NCBI RefSeq assembly: GCF_000428885.1
Contig: NZ_AUAU01000005.1
Span: 151,659 to 215,658 of the forward strand
From: Geothrix fermentans DSM 14018
Lineage (GTDB): Bacteria; Acidobacteriota; Holophagae; Holophagales; Holophagaceae
Reading direction: 5' to 3'
Length of the DNA: 64,000 nucleotides
Made by a program: the position numbers and the translations under genes. Under the pieces are notes generated by a model. It had not been told where the DNA came from and did no database searches. It saw only the letters and a program-made list of their open reading frames with translations. Shown here in pieces: positions 17,897 to 26,376 of the stretch (the stretch's first letter is position 1; the number at the start of each line of letters is the position of its first letter).

Positions 17897-18511
17897 ATGG
17901 CCCTTACCCTGCGGGACCTCATCATCCAGCGCGCGGCCAGGCTCCAGGGGCGCCCGGCCCTCACGACCCCGGACTGGGGGACGCTGGGCTACGGCCAGCT
18001 CCGGAACCGCGCCGAGGGCGTGGCCCTGGGCCTGCTGGCGGCGCCGGCCCCGCCTTCCATCCACAGCGCCACCGGGACGCCCTGGGACTGGGCTGCCGAG
18101 CTGGCCGCCGCCGCCGCGGGCCTGGCCTGGGAGGCGGATGGGCAGGTGGTACCGGCCGAGGTACTCGGCGGCCCGCGCTTCAACGCTGAGGAGGGCCGGG
18201 GCCCCTACCACGCCCGCGAGCAGATCGTCACCCCGGACACCCCCTTTCACGCGGGTCTGACCCAGGGCGAGCTGCTGCTCCGCCTGCGGCGCCTGAACGC
18301 GGTTCTGGGCTGGGACCACGACACCCGCGTGGACCTCCCCCTGGCCCGCCTGGGCGAACCGGCCCTCCGCGCCGCCCTCTGGAGCGCCCTGTACGCAGGC
18401 GTCCACACCGTACTCGAACCCGAGGCGCCGCCTGCCGGTGGATGGCTGGCCCGCTTCCGGAGCGCTCCGCCCGCCTGGGACCCCGAAATCTTCCTGGGGC
18501 TCTGGCGATGA
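17897..18511 (+). CDS. Degenerate adenylate-forming (AMP-binding) enzyme-like protein
   Basis: A 204-residue protein resembling the first part of acyl-CoA synthetases: LTLRDLIIQRAARLQGRPAL, then GYGQLRNRAEGVALGLLA. A later segment (LTQGELLLRLRRLNAVLGW...LPLARLGEPALRAALWSALYAG) is like the helix after the phosphate loop. The P-loop (TSGTTGxPKG), the A5/A7 motifs and the whole C-terminal lid are missing. It cannot be a normal adenylating enzyme. The frame is intact, so it may be a retained degenerate protein. It is convergent with the SHOCT gene with no spacer. Confidence 0.5.
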   Translation: MALTLRDLIIQRAARLQGRPALTTPDWGTLGYGQLRNRAEGVALGLLAAPAPPSIHSATGTPWDWAAELAAAAAGLAWEADGQVVPAEVLGGPRFNAEEGRGPYHAREQIVTPDTPFHAGLTQGELLLRLRRLNAVLGWDHDTRVDLPLARLGEPALRAALWSALYAGVHTVLEPEAPPAGGWLARFRSAPPAWDPEIFLGLWR

Positions 18512-19288
18512 TCAGCGCCGGGAGACCCGCTCAACGGCCTGCCGGCGCAGGGTCTGGAACTCCTCCTCGGTGATCAGGCCCTCCTTGCGCAGGGCTTCCA
18601 GGCGCCGGAGGGCCACTTCCAAATCCGAGGTGATCGCCGCGGCAGACGCGGGGGCGACCGCGAGAACGGGCGGCGCGGCTGGCTTCAGCGGCGCCAGGGG
18701 CGCGGGCGGAAGGTCCTTGAGCAGCCGCTGGGCCAGCACCCGGCCCAGGACGCCGCACCAGGCCTGGTAACGCGCCTGGATGGATTCGGCACTCTCGCCC
18801 TCGATGAAGTGGTGAATTGCCGAGACGCATTCCCCGCTGCGCACGTCCGTGAGCTTCAGGTCGAAATAGAGGCCGGCCACGCCACCGAACATCCCCCCGA
18901 CACCCTCGCTCCGGCAGTCCACCACGCGGCCCGTCAAGGCCAGGTCTCCCCCATTCATGGACAGGGATGCGCCCCCGTGGAACGCCTGGCCCAGGCCTTC
19001 CACCAGGGCGGGGACCAGGATGGGGTCGAGGCGCGCCAGGAAGGCCTTGTCCTTGTCAGACCGGGGTTTCACCAGCCAGGCGGGGGCCTCCCAGGCCCGG
19101 ACGTGCAGGGTCCGCCCCTGGATCGAGAGGTCGGGCTGCGTCCAGAGGAAGTAGACCAGGGTGGACCGCTCGAAGCTGATGCCGGGACAGAACCAGGCCG
19201 GGTCCAGCCGGCCATGATCCAGCCTCGGAGACCCGGCGGTCAGGATCACGGGGAGGAGCCCGCAGATCAGGGGAAGTACGGGACGCAT
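18512..19288 (-). CDS. Exported protein with C-terminal SHOCT domain
   Basis: A 258-residue protein with an N-terminal signal peptide (LPLICGLLPVILTAGS). The main domain is not recognised; it contains DLALTGRVVDCRSEGVGGMF and YFDLKLTDVRSGECVSAI, similar in style to periplasmic lipoproteins with a beta-sandwich. An Ala/Pro linker leads to a SHOCT motif at the end (LRRLEALRKEGLITEEEFQ). SHOCT is a short oligomerisation module. It is transcribed divergently from the response regulator gene, with 78 bases between the starts. Confidence 0.65.
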   Translation of the reverse strand: MRPVLPLICGLLPVILTAGSPRLDHGRLDPAWFCPGISFERSTLVYFLWTQPDLSIQGRTLHVRAWEAPAWLVKPRSDKDKAFLARLDPILVPALVEGLGQAFHGGASLSMNGGDLALTGRVVDCRSEGVGGMFGGVAGLYFDLKLTDVRSGECVSAIHHFIEGESAESIQARYQAWCGVLGRVLAQRLLKDLPPAPLAPLKPAAPPVLAVAPASAAAITSDLEVALRRLEALRKEGLITEEEFQTLRRQAVERVSRR

Positions 19289-19366
19289 CGGCCCTCCGTG
19301 AGCCCCCCCGTCCGGGATGCGGGGTGGGACAGCCTGCTAATCTTACGGAATATATTGGAAACTACA

Positions 19367-20044
19367 ATGAAGCTTCTGATCGTCGAAGATGACCCCCGGG
19401 CGGCGCAGGCGCTGGAGCGTAGCCTGCGCCAGCACTGTTTCCTGGTGGAATCCGCCCATGACGGCCTGGAAGGCCTGTCCATGGCCAAGCAGAAGCCCTT
19501 CGACTGCCTCATCCTCGACGTGATGCTGCCCGGCATGGACGGGTTCGCGCTGGTATCCGAGCTCCGCACCGCGGGCATCCAGACGCCGGTCCTCTTCCTC
19601 ACGGCCCGGGATGCCCTGCCCGACCGGATCCGCGGCCTGGAAGTGGGCGGCGGGGACTACCTTGTGAAACCCTTCGCCTTCTCCGAGCTGCTCCTCCGGA
19701 TCAACAACCTGCTCCAGCGCGGGGGCGAGTCCCCCACCAGGGACATCCTCATCGGGGACCTGTCCATCCACCGCTTCCAGCGCAAGGTCTACCGGAACGG
19801 CAAGCGGCTGGACCTCAGCACCCAGGAGTACGCGCTCCTGGACCTGCTGGCGCGCAACCGGGGCAACATCGTCACCCGGGCCCGCATCGCCGAGGAGCTG
19901 TGGGAGTTGGCTTTCGACGGCGACCCGAACCTGGTGGACGCGGCCATCCGTCGCCTCCGGCGCAAGGTGGACGACCCCTTCCCCGCCAAGCTCATCCACA
20001 CCCGCCGGGGCGTGGGCTACATCCTCGAGTGCGAGGGTGCGTAG
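19367..20044 (+). CDS. OmpR/PhoB-family response regulator
   Basis: A 225-residue two-component regulator. The receiver domain has the acidic pocket (IVEDD), phospho-acceptor Asp51 (LILDVMLPGMDG), Thr in FLTARD and Lys in YLVKPFAF. The C-terminal winged helix (LSTQEYALLDLLARNRGNIV and VDAAIRRLRRKVDDPF) binds DNA. The architecture is like CusR/CopR. It overlaps the sensor kinase gene by 8 bases. An AT-rich stretch (acggaatatattggaaacta) lies just before the ATG, without a clear ribosome site. Confidence 0.93.
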   Translation: MKLLIVEDDPRAAQALERSLRQHCFLVESAHDGLEGLSMAKQKPFDCLILDVMLPGMDGFALVSELRTAGIQTPVLFLTARDALPDRIRGLEVGGGDYLVKPFAFSELLLRINNLLQRGGESPTRDILIGDLSIHRFQRKVYRNGKRLDLSTQEYALLDLLARNRGNIVTRARIAEELWELAFDGDPNLVDAAIRRLRRKVDDPFPAKLIHTRRGVGYILECEGA

Positions 20045-21386
20045 GATCCAGCGATCCCTGCTGGTCCGCCTGTCCCTGGGATTCGCGTTGACGCTGTCGG
20101 GACTGGTGGGCGCCACCGGTCTCTACCTCTACTCCTCCATCGAATACATCGTGTACACCCAGATCAACCGGGAGTTCATCAACACGGCCCGGCTGCTGTC
20201 CCACAAGCTCGACGACGATCGCCTGCCCCTCAACAAGGAGATCCTCGACGTCGGAGACCACTTCCTTGTCCGCGTGATGGACCACGATCACCGGGTGCTG
20301 ATCGAGACCTACGGGATGGAGAAGAAATTCCCGCCCCAGACGCCGGACCAGGGGGACTGGATCTGGCTCAACGGCCCGGCGACGGCGGACCACTCCCCCC
20401 GTTCCCTGCTGATCCGCTACCACGGGGGCTCGATCCAGCTCTCCAGGGATCTCAAGACCGAGGAGGTCCTGCTCAGGCGGTTCTTCCAATCCATGCTCGC
20501 CCTCCTGGCCATCGCGCCCCTCGCGGGCGCGGCCTTCGGCTACTGGCTGGTCAAGCTGGGCCTGAAGCCCCTGCGCTACCTGGAGGACGAGGCCGAGAAC
20601 CTGCGGCCGGGCAACCTGGGGATCCGCATCGACTCCCGCCGCCTGCCCACGGAGCTGGCCCCGCTCTCCCGCGCACTGAACCACAGCATCGCACGCCTGG
20701 AATCCGCCTTCGCGCGCCTCTCGGAGCTCAACAGCGATGTGGCCCATGAGCTGCGGACGCCGGTCCATTCGCTGCGCCTGGAGACGGAGAACATCCTCGC
20801 CACCGGGGGCCTCCCCGGGGTGGCGGAGGAGCAGCTGGCGGGCATGATGGACACCCTGGACCACATGGCGGCCCTCATCGAGCAGATGCTGTTCCTGGCC
20901 CGATCGGAGGACCCCGCGAACCAGATCGAGATGCTCCCCCTGGACGTGAGGGAACTGCTGGAGACCGTGCGGGAGCCTTTCCTCTCCCTGGCCGAGGAGA
21001 GCGGGATCTCGGTGGAGGTCTCGGCCCCTGCCGGGCTCTCGCTCCAGGGAAACGGCACCCTGCTCCGGCGCGCCCTCCACAACCTCCTGGCCAACGCCAT
21101 CCGGCACTCCGGCCGGGACAGCACCGTGCGGCTGGAGGCCTACCGGGGTTCCGGAGGTCTGGTGCTGGCCGTGGAGGATCGGGGGGAGGGGATCCCCAAG
21201 CAATTCATGGCCCACCTGGGCCAGCGGTTCGTCCGCACCGATGCCTCCCGCAGCCGGAAGCGCGGCGGCGCCGGCCTGGGCCTGGCCATAGTGAACGGCA
21301 TCGCCAAGTTGCATGGCGCCACGCTCCAAATCGAGAGCGAGGAGGGCGTGGGCACAGTGGCGAAGATCACATTCCCGACAACCTGA
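20037..21386 (+). CDS. Sensor histidine kinase (HAMP-HisKA-HATPase), CusS-like
   Basis: A 449-residue membrane kinase. TM1 (LGFALTLSGLVGATGLYLY), a ~120-residue periplasmic sensor domain and TM2 (MLALLAIAPLAGAAFGYWLV) precede a HAMP linker. The dimerisation domain carries phospho-accepting His237 (DVAHELRTPVHS). The ATPase domain has the N box NLLANAIRHS and G boxes DRGEGIP and GGAGLGLAIV. It starts at GTG, overlapping the regulator gene. Layout is that of heavy-metal sensors, but the stimulus is not determined. The next gene is the cytochrome-porin, a likely target. Confidence 0.92.
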   Translation: MRRIQRSLLVRLSLGFALTLSGLVGATGLYLYSSIEYIVYTQINREFINTARLLSHKLDDDRLPLNKEILDVGDHFLVRVMDHDHRVLIETYGMEKKFPPQTPDQGDWIWLNGPATADHSPRSLLIRYHGGSIQLSRDLKTEEVLLRRFFQSMLALLAIAPLAGAAFGYWLVKLGLKPLRYLEDEAENLRPGNLGIRIDSRRLPTELAPLSRALNHSIARLESAFARLSELNSDVAHELRTPVHSLRLETENILATGGLPGVAEEQLAGMMDTLDHMAALIEQMLFLARSEDPANQIEMLPLDVRELLETVREPFLSLAEESGISVEVSAPAGLSLQGNGTLLRRALHNLLANAIRHSGRDSTVRLEAYRGSGGLVLAVEDRGEGIPKQFMAHLGQRFVRTDASRSRKRGGAGLGLAIVNGIAKLHGATLQIESEEGVGTVAKITFPTT

Positions 21387-21421
21387 CCAAACGATCAGGT
21401 TCATGTCATCCAGCGATCAGG
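21380..21421 (+). promoter_or_regulatory. Candidate operator: inverted and direct repeats upstream of the cytochrome-porin gene
   Basis: aacctga (21380-21386) and tcaggtt (21395-21401) are exact inverted repeats. cgatcagg occurs at 21392-21399 and again at 21414-21421, exactly 22 bases apart (two helical turns). OmpR/PhoB-type regulators usually bind direct repeats in phase with the helix. Its place between the kinase and the cytochrome-porin makes a binding site for the adjacent regulator plausible, but this is unproven. Confidence 0.3.
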
Positions 21422-21494
21422 ATGGCGACTTAACTTACCCGTGGGTCAAGATCCAAACGACCACTAATGCGCCGACCGCGCGGGAGGTTCCATC

Positions 21495-22787
21495 ATGAGA
21501 TTGCTCCGTTACATCGCCCCCCTGCTGCTGGGCACCGTCCAGCTGCTGGCCGTCCCCGCCTGGAGCCGCCTGACGGGCTCCAGCTGCAACACCTGCCATG
21601 CCACTCCGACCTGGCAGCTCACCACCACGGGCCTCGAGTTCCTGAAGAACGGGCACCGCATGGAAGCCCTGAAGGTGGATCCCAAGGAGCAGAAGCTGGA
21701 CAACTACCTCAGCTTCGTGTGGAAGGGCCGCGCCTACGGCGACACCCTGGACAGCCAGCGCACGGGCCTGGCCAACACCCAGAAGCCCGCCACCAACTTC
21801 GAGCAGCACAGCTTCTCCCTCTACACCGGCGGCGCCCTGTCCGACCGCTTCTCCTACTTCACCGAGCTCTACCTCAATGAGAACACCGGCAGCACCTCGG
21901 GTTCCAACGTGGTCCAGGGCGACGCCTCCCGCAAGAAGCTCGCGGAAGCCTTCATCCAATACAACCAGCCCATCAACCAGGACCTCTTCCTGTCGGTGCG
22001 CGCCGGCGAGATCCTGCCCGGCATCCTGCATGTGTTCGGCGTGGGCGCCCGCAGCGCCGAGCAGCGCGCCATCGTGCTGAACGACCAGCTGGCCGGCAGC
22101 ACCAATACCTACCGCCCCTTCAGCCGCCAGCAGGGCCTGGACGCCACCCTCAACAGCGCCCACTCCGAAACCTCCTTCACCGTCGGTGTGGTGGACGGCT
22201 CCAGCACCTCCGTCACCAACTCCATCGACGCGGACAACCACAAGGACTGGTACGCCTCCTTCCTGTGGTCCTTCGACAAGAACCAGAGTGCCGTGGGCGT
22301 CTACCACTACGACGGCCAGTACTCCAACTACGCCACTGCCAACGACTTCAGCACAGCCCTCTCCTTCGACAACAAGTTCAAGAAGGACGGCATCCTGGCC
22401 CGCTTCATCCGCGACAAGTTCCGCCTCGTGGGCGCCTACTTCCTGGGCGAAGAGACCATGGCTCCCGGCACGCTCATCTACGGGGTTCCCACCAGCAAGA
22501 CCAAGAACAAGGGCTTCTACGGCCTGGTGGACTACAACTTCACCGACAGCTTCGGCATCTACGGCCGCTATGACAGCCTGGACCCCAACAAGGACCTCTC
22601 CAACAACGAGACGTCCATGGTCATGCTCGGCCTGAACGGCATGCTCTACCAGAGCGACAAGAGCGGAGCCCGCTGGAACTTCGAGTACACCGAGAAGCAG
22701 TCCTACAACCACGGCAACATCACCACCATCGGAGCCGAGAAGTTCAAGGACAAGCGCTACTTCTTCCAGGTCACCTGGGGCTTCTAG
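21495..22787 (+). CDS. Cyc2-like fused monohaem cytochrome-porin (outer membrane)
   Basis: A 430-residue protein. The signal peptide (MRLLRYIAPLLLGTVQLLA) leads straight to one haem c site, CNTCH at residues 31-35, in the context PAWSRLTGSSCNTCH...LTTTGLEFLKNGHR. Cyc2 iron-oxidase cytochrome-porins share this order: signal, A-x-TG-x-C-x-x-CH, then a G-x-F-x-x-NG segment. The rest (about 65-430) has alternating aromatic/polar strands and ends in F (FFQVTWGF), as outer-membrane barrels do. It could pass electrons across the outer membrane. Whether it oxidises or reduces an outside partner is unknown. A GGGAGG site precedes the ATG. Confidence 0.72.
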   Translation: MRLLRYIAPLLLGTVQLLAVPAWSRLTGSSCNTCHATPTWQLTTTGLEFLKNGHRMEALKVDPKEQKLDNYLSFVWKGRAYGDTLDSQRTGLANTQKPATNFEQHSFSLYTGGALSDRFSYFTELYLNENTGSTSGSNVVQGDASRKKLAEAFIQYNQPINQDLFLSVRAGEILPGILHVFGVGARSAEQRAIVLNDQLAGSTNTYRPFSRQQGLDATLNSAHSETSFTVGVVDGSSTSVTNSIDADNHKDWYASFLWSFDKNQSAVGVYHYDGQYSNYATANDFSTALSFDNKFKKDGILARFIRDKFRLVGAYFLGEETMAPGTLIYGVPTSKTKNKGFYGLVDYNFTDSFGIYGRYDSLDPNKDLSNNETSMVMLGLNGMLYQSDKSGARWNFEYTEKQSYNHGNITTIGAEKFKDKRYFFQVTWGF

Positions 22788-22808
22788 TCCCACCCGGAGG
22801 ATGGAGGG

Positions 22809-22845
22809 ACGGCGCGGCGGCCTTCGCCGCGCCGTTTTCCTTTTC
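22809..22845 (+). terminator. Rho-independent terminator after the cytochrome-porin gene
   Basis: acggcgcggcg (22809-22819) pairs exactly with cgccgcgccgt (22825-22835), followed by ttttcctttt. This suggests the cytochrome-porin transcript ends here. Confidence 0.8.
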
Positions 22846-22911
22846 CGGGGAGGGGCCATCTTCATCTTGCTTCTGGACAATCCCTGGCCAATCCTGGACC
22901 GGGAGGTCCCC

Positions 22912-23970
22912 ATGCCCCGTCCCTCATCCAGGAAGACGCCCGAATCCCCCCGCCCCGACGGCGGCAGCCTGGTGAAGCCCGAACGCCTCCAGGCTGTGCT
23001 GGAGGCCATCCGCGACGCGGGCGAGCGGGGCATCACCAAGGCCGCCCTGGTCCGCAAGCTGGGCGGCGTGGCCATGCGCACCGTGGACCGGGCCATCGCG
23101 CTGCTGGAGGAGCAGGGCGCGCGCTTCGGCAAGGCCCGCGAAGGCCGGCCCGCCGTCATCCACTTCACCCTGGAGAAGGCCCCGGAGTGGGACAGCAAGA
23201 TCACACCCCACGCCCGCCTGGCCCTGGAGGTGGCCCTCATGGCCCTGGAGGGCACGGCCACGGAGATGTGGTACGACCACCTGGAGGGCCTGCGCGCCCT
23301 GGCCGACAGCCACCTCAGCACCCGGGACCGCAGCCTCTTCGACGTGCTCCAGTCCCACGTCTGCGTGCGGGGCGGCGCCGACGACCAGCAGGCCCTCGAC
23401 ACGAAGATGCTCTCCCAGGTGCTGCTGGCCCTGGGCCACTCCGAAGGGCCCCGCGAGCTGGAGCTGACCTACGCCGCCGCTTCCACGGGCCGCACCGGCA
23501 CCCGCACCGTGGTGCCCTTCACCCTCACCCATGACGTGTTTTCCGGCGGCGCCTTCCTCCTGGCCTGGGACCCGGCCAAGCAGGAGCCCCGGCACTTCCG
23601 TCTGGCTCGCATCCTCGAGGCGAAGGCGCTGCCGAAGCGTGGCCTGATCCCGGACAAGCACCCCCTGGAGCGGGCCCGGGACCTCCAGATCGGCGGCTGG
23701 TTCAGCCCTGCCGAGCCCTTCCGGGTACAGGTGCGGGTGGGCGGCTCGAACTGGCCCCAGGCCCTGCTGGACGCGCCCCCCGCCCTGCCGAAGGTCGAGG
23801 TGCGCAAGGAGAAGGGCGGCGCCGTGCTGCTCAGCTTCATGGCCACGGACCTGTACGGCCCGGCCCGCTACATCCTCCAGCTCGGTGCGGACGCGGAGGT
23901 GCTGGAGCCTAAATCCCTCCGGGCCCACCTGGCCGCGACCCTGAAGGCCATGGCCGCGCGGTACCGGTAG
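22912..23970 (+). CDS. WYL-domain transcriptional regulator
   Basis: A 352-residue regulator-like protein. After a polar N-terminal tail, a winged-helix segment is visible (LEAIRDAGERGITKAALVRKL, then VDRAIALLEEQGARFGKAREG). A middle helical region and a WYL-type beta domain follow (RELELTYAAASTGRTGTRTVVPFTL, then AFLLAWDPAKQEPRHFRLAR), as in CRISPR- or stress-linked WYL regulators. No CRISPR or defence genes are nearby. GGGAGG lies before the ATG at 22912. Its targets are unknown. Confidence 0.75.
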   Translation: MPRPSSRKTPESPRPDGGSLVKPERLQAVLEAIRDAGERGITKAALVRKLGGVAMRTVDRAIALLEEQGARFGKAREGRPAVIHFTLEKAPEWDSKITPHARLALEVALMALEGTATEMWYDHLEGLRALADSHLSTRDRSLFDVLQSHVCVRGGADDQQALDTKMLSQVLLALGHSEGPRELELTYAAASTGRTGTRTVVPFTLTHDVFSGGAFLLAWDPAKQEPRHFRLARILEAKALPKRGLIPDKHPLERARDLQIGGWFSPAEPFRVQVRVGGSNWPQALLDAPPALPKVEVRKEKGGAVLLSFMATDLYGPARYILQLGADAEVLEPKSLRAHLAATLKAMAARYR

Positions 23971-23973
23971 TCC

Positions 23974-24564
23974 TCAGCCCTTGGAGCCGCCCCGCGTGTT
24001 GCTTTCAATGGCGCAGAGCAGACCCAGAAGCTCGGAAGCCAGGTAGCCGGCCAGGAGGCCCAGGGCGGCGCAGGCCAGGCCCGTCAGCAGCAGGGCCAGG
24101 CCCGCCGGGAAGGCATCGCCGCCGACGCCCGGCAGGAAGGCGCGCAGCTCCCCCAGATCGGGCCGGGCCTCTCCGGCACTGATCCAGATCATGAGGGCGC
24201 CGCCGGTGCCGACCACGGCCATGAGGCTGGCGTAGAGCTCGCCGCCCAGCCTCAGGAGCAGGCGGGAGAGCGGGATGATCACCTCGCCGGCGATCTGGGG
24301 CATGGCGGCCACGTCCTGGGCCCGCACCCAGCTGAGGTGGGCCGCGAGGTAGACCGCCAGGGCCAGCGCCACCTGGAAGACCAGCTGGCCGAAGATCGCC
24401 TGGCTGCTCGTGCCGCCGCCGCGCCACAGCTCGATGGAGATCCAGATCCCGGCCACGACGGTGGCGGCGGTCCACAGCCGCAGGAGCCAGGCGAAGACCT
24501 GCTTGAAGAAGCTGCCCTCGGAGATGAGGCGCAGCAGGGCCGGAACGATGAGGAACTTCGGCAT
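23974..24564 (-). CDS. Polytopic membrane protein of unknown function
   Basis: A 196-residue protein with about four hydrophobic segments (LWTAATVVAGIWISIEL; IFGQLVFQVALALAVYLAAH; LMAVVGTGGALMIWI; LALLLTGLACAALGLLAGYLA). No family is recognised. It is the last of four minus-strand genes that start at 27057. A 65-base gap separates it from the lipoprotein gene, so it may be read from the same transcript. Confidence 0.6.
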   Translation of the reverse strand: MPKFLIVPALLRLISEGSFFKQVFAWLLRLWTAATVVAGIWISIELWRGGGTSSQAIFGQLVFQVALALAVYLAAHLSWVRAQDVAAMPQIAGEVIIPLSRLLLRLGGELYASLMAVVGTGGALMIWISAGEARPDLGELRAFLPGVGGDAFPAGLALLLTGLACAALGLLAGYLASELLGLLCAIESNTRGGSKG

Positions 24565-24629
24565 GGCGCCTCCGGTCGGCTGGGGATCGATGGCTCCAGG
24601 CTCGGAGAGCCCCGGCGTTCCGTCAAGTC

Positions 24630-25223
24630 TCAGCCCTTCTCGCGCACATGTGCGGACTGGGCGAGGGCTTCGACGCGGGGCAGGTGCTTGGCGAAGTAGT
24701 GGATGCGGGGGGCCTCGAAGGCCACCAGGAACAGCTCGCCCCGGTGGATGGCGCCGTAGGCCACGCCGCGGGTGCGCACCTCGTCGCGCTTGCGCACGCG
24801 GCTGAACTCGAAGCGGAAGCCGTCCTCGTCCGCGAACCGCGCGGGAGCCAGCTTCTCCAGAGTGAACACGCTGCCGTCCTGGGTGGCGAAGGACTCGTAG
24901 AGCTCGACCACGTCCTGGGCCTGCATGTCCTTGCGGAAGCGGGGAATGGGCTTGTCCGCCGGCCGGTCCTTGACCACCACCAGAGACTCGCCTTCGGCGA
25001 TGCCCGTGTGGAAGTGAAGCTGGTCCAGGGGCATGCCGTCCGAGGTCCAGACCTCGTGCTTGGGCTCCCGGGTGCCCTCCAGGCGGCTCCAGGCGCCGTC
25101 GTGGCGCACCGCCAGCCGCTCGCACACCACCACCTCGCCCTGCGCGAGACCCACCCAGGTGGCCGGCTTCGTGCATGCGGCCAGCAGCAGCAGGGCAACG
25201 GGAACCAGCACCTTCAGGTTCAT
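24630..25223 (-). CDS. Lipoprotein of unknown function in the M48 protease operon
   Basis: A 197-residue protein with a lipobox (LLLLAACTKPA, Cys at about 17). The mature part is not recognised; it contains EVVVCERLAVRHDGAWSRLEG and a helix-rich end (IHYFAKHLPRVEALAQSAHV). One base separates its ATG from the stop of the M48 protease gene, so the two are almost certainly co-translated and may act together in the periplasm. Confidence 0.65.
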   Translation of the reverse strand: MNLKVLVPVALLLLAACTKPATWVGLAQGEVVVCERLAVRHDGAWSRLEGTREPKHEVWTSDGMPLDQLHFHTGIAEGESLVVVKDRPADKPIPRFRKDMQAQDVVELYESFATQDGSVFTLEKLAPARFADEDGFRFEFSRVRKRDEVRTRGVAYGAIHRGELFLVAFEAPRIHYFAKHLPRVEALAQSAHVREKG

Positions 25224-25224
25224 C

Positions 25225-26373
25225 TCACTCCCCTTTCTTCAGATAGGAACGGATCATCTCGGCGTCGCCGGCCTCGGGGCGGGCCGCCAGGTAGCGGGCG
25301 TAGGCCTCGCGCATCTCCGGCAGCCGGCCGGCCTTGCGATGGAGCGAGCCCAGGGCCCGGTGCACCTCCGGCGGGGCGCCGGGCAGGGCCGCGGCCCTCT
25401 GGTAGGCCTCCTGGGCCCTGTCCGTGTCGCCTTCCGCGGCCCGCAGCCGGTAGGCCTCCCCCAGGAAGTAGCTCGCCTCGCCATCCTGGGGGTCCACCCT
25501 CGTGAGACGGCCCAGCAGGGCGAGGCTCTCCCCGAACTTGCGTCGCTTGAGCTCGTCCTCGAGCCAGGCGCGCCGCCAGGGGCCGATGGCCTGCCGCAGC
25601 GCCCCGGTGCGGGGATCCAGATCCTCCTTCCCCATGGCCCGAGCCGCGGCCTCCAGCTTGGCCTCGCGCTCCTTCTCCGGGGGATGGGTGGCGAAGAGCA
25701 CGCTGCGCTTGGAGGCGTCGCCGGTCCAGTCCTTCTCCGCCTGGAGCTCCGCCAGGAGGTTGGCCCAGACCCTGGAGGCCTCCAGGGGCGGGTAGCCCGC
25801 GGCGGCCATCAGCTCCAGGCCCATGCGGTCCGCCGCGCGCTCGTGCTCGCGGCTGTAGGCGAAGGCGCCAGCCACCAGGCCCAGGGCGGCCAGGGTGCCG
25901 GCCACCGGGATGATCCCCACCATGTGGGCGAAGGCCGACCGCGACTTGGCATCGCGGAGGCTCTCCACGGAGTGGCGGGCCAGGTAGTGCCCGATCTCGT
26001 GGCCGATGACAGCGGCCAGCTGGGCCTCGTTCTCCGCCCGGAGCATCAGGCCCGTCCACACCTGCATCATGCCGTTGGGCGCCATGTTCGCGTTGAAGTA
26101 GGGCGAGCGCACCACGTAGGTGCGCACGTTCGGGCAGTGGCCCTGGGCCAGGCGGCAGGTGATGGCCTGGACGTAGGCCACGAGGGCGGCGTCCCGCATG
26201 AGGAAGGGGCTCTGGTGGAGGCGCTCCTCCTCCCGGTCCATGAGGGCCCAGAGGCCCCCCTCGTCGGACTTCGGATCGGGCCGCTGGATCCGGGCGGGCG
26301 GCGCCCAGCCCTCCCCCAGAAGGGCCGAGACGGCGCAGCAGCCGCAGGTTCCGATGAAGGTCCGGCGCTCCAT
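25225..26373 (-). CDS. M48 family metalloprotease with C-terminal TPR-like region (BepA/LoiP-like)
   Basis: A 382-residue zinc protease. The N terminus looks exported, with a Cys-rich start (MERRTFIGTCGCCAVSALL) like a Tat or lipoprotein signal. The zinc site HEIGH is at about residues 125-129, and the third ligand region is SREHERAADRMG. The C-terminal ~120 residues are helical repeats of the TPR type (ASYFLGEAYRLRAAEGDTDRAQEAYQRA, quoted in part). BepA-like proteases with TPRs degrade or help mature outer-membrane proteins. Gaps of 3 and 1 bases bind it to its neighbours in an operon. Confidence 0.88.
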   Translation of the reverse strand: MERRTFIGTCGCCAVSALLGEGWAPPARIQRPDPKSDEGGLWALMDREEERLHQSPFLMRDAALVAYVQAITCRLAQGHCPNVRTYVVRSPYFNANMAPNGMMQVWTGLMLRAENEAQLAAVIGHEIGHYLARHSVESLRDAKSRSAFAHMVGIIPVAGTLAALGLVAGAFAYSREHERAADRMGLELMAAAGYPPLEASRVWANLLAELQAEKDWTGDASKRSVLFATHPPEKEREAKLEAAARAMGKEDLDPRTGALRQAIGPWRRAWLEDELKRRKFGESLALLGRLTRVDPQDGEASYFLGEAYRLRAAEGDTDRAQEAYQRAAALPGAPPEVHRALGSLHRKAGRLPEMREAYARYLAARPEAGDAEMIRSYLKKGE

Positions 26374-26376
26374 GGG

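Noticed and set aside
19289..19366. CusR-type palindromic copper box before the response regulator gene
   Set aside because: The region is AT-rich, but no palindrome of the known type could be found by eye.
22912..23970. WYL protein as part of a defence island
   Set aside because: No restriction, CRISPR, BREX or toxin genes are nearby. Neighbours are envelope genes.
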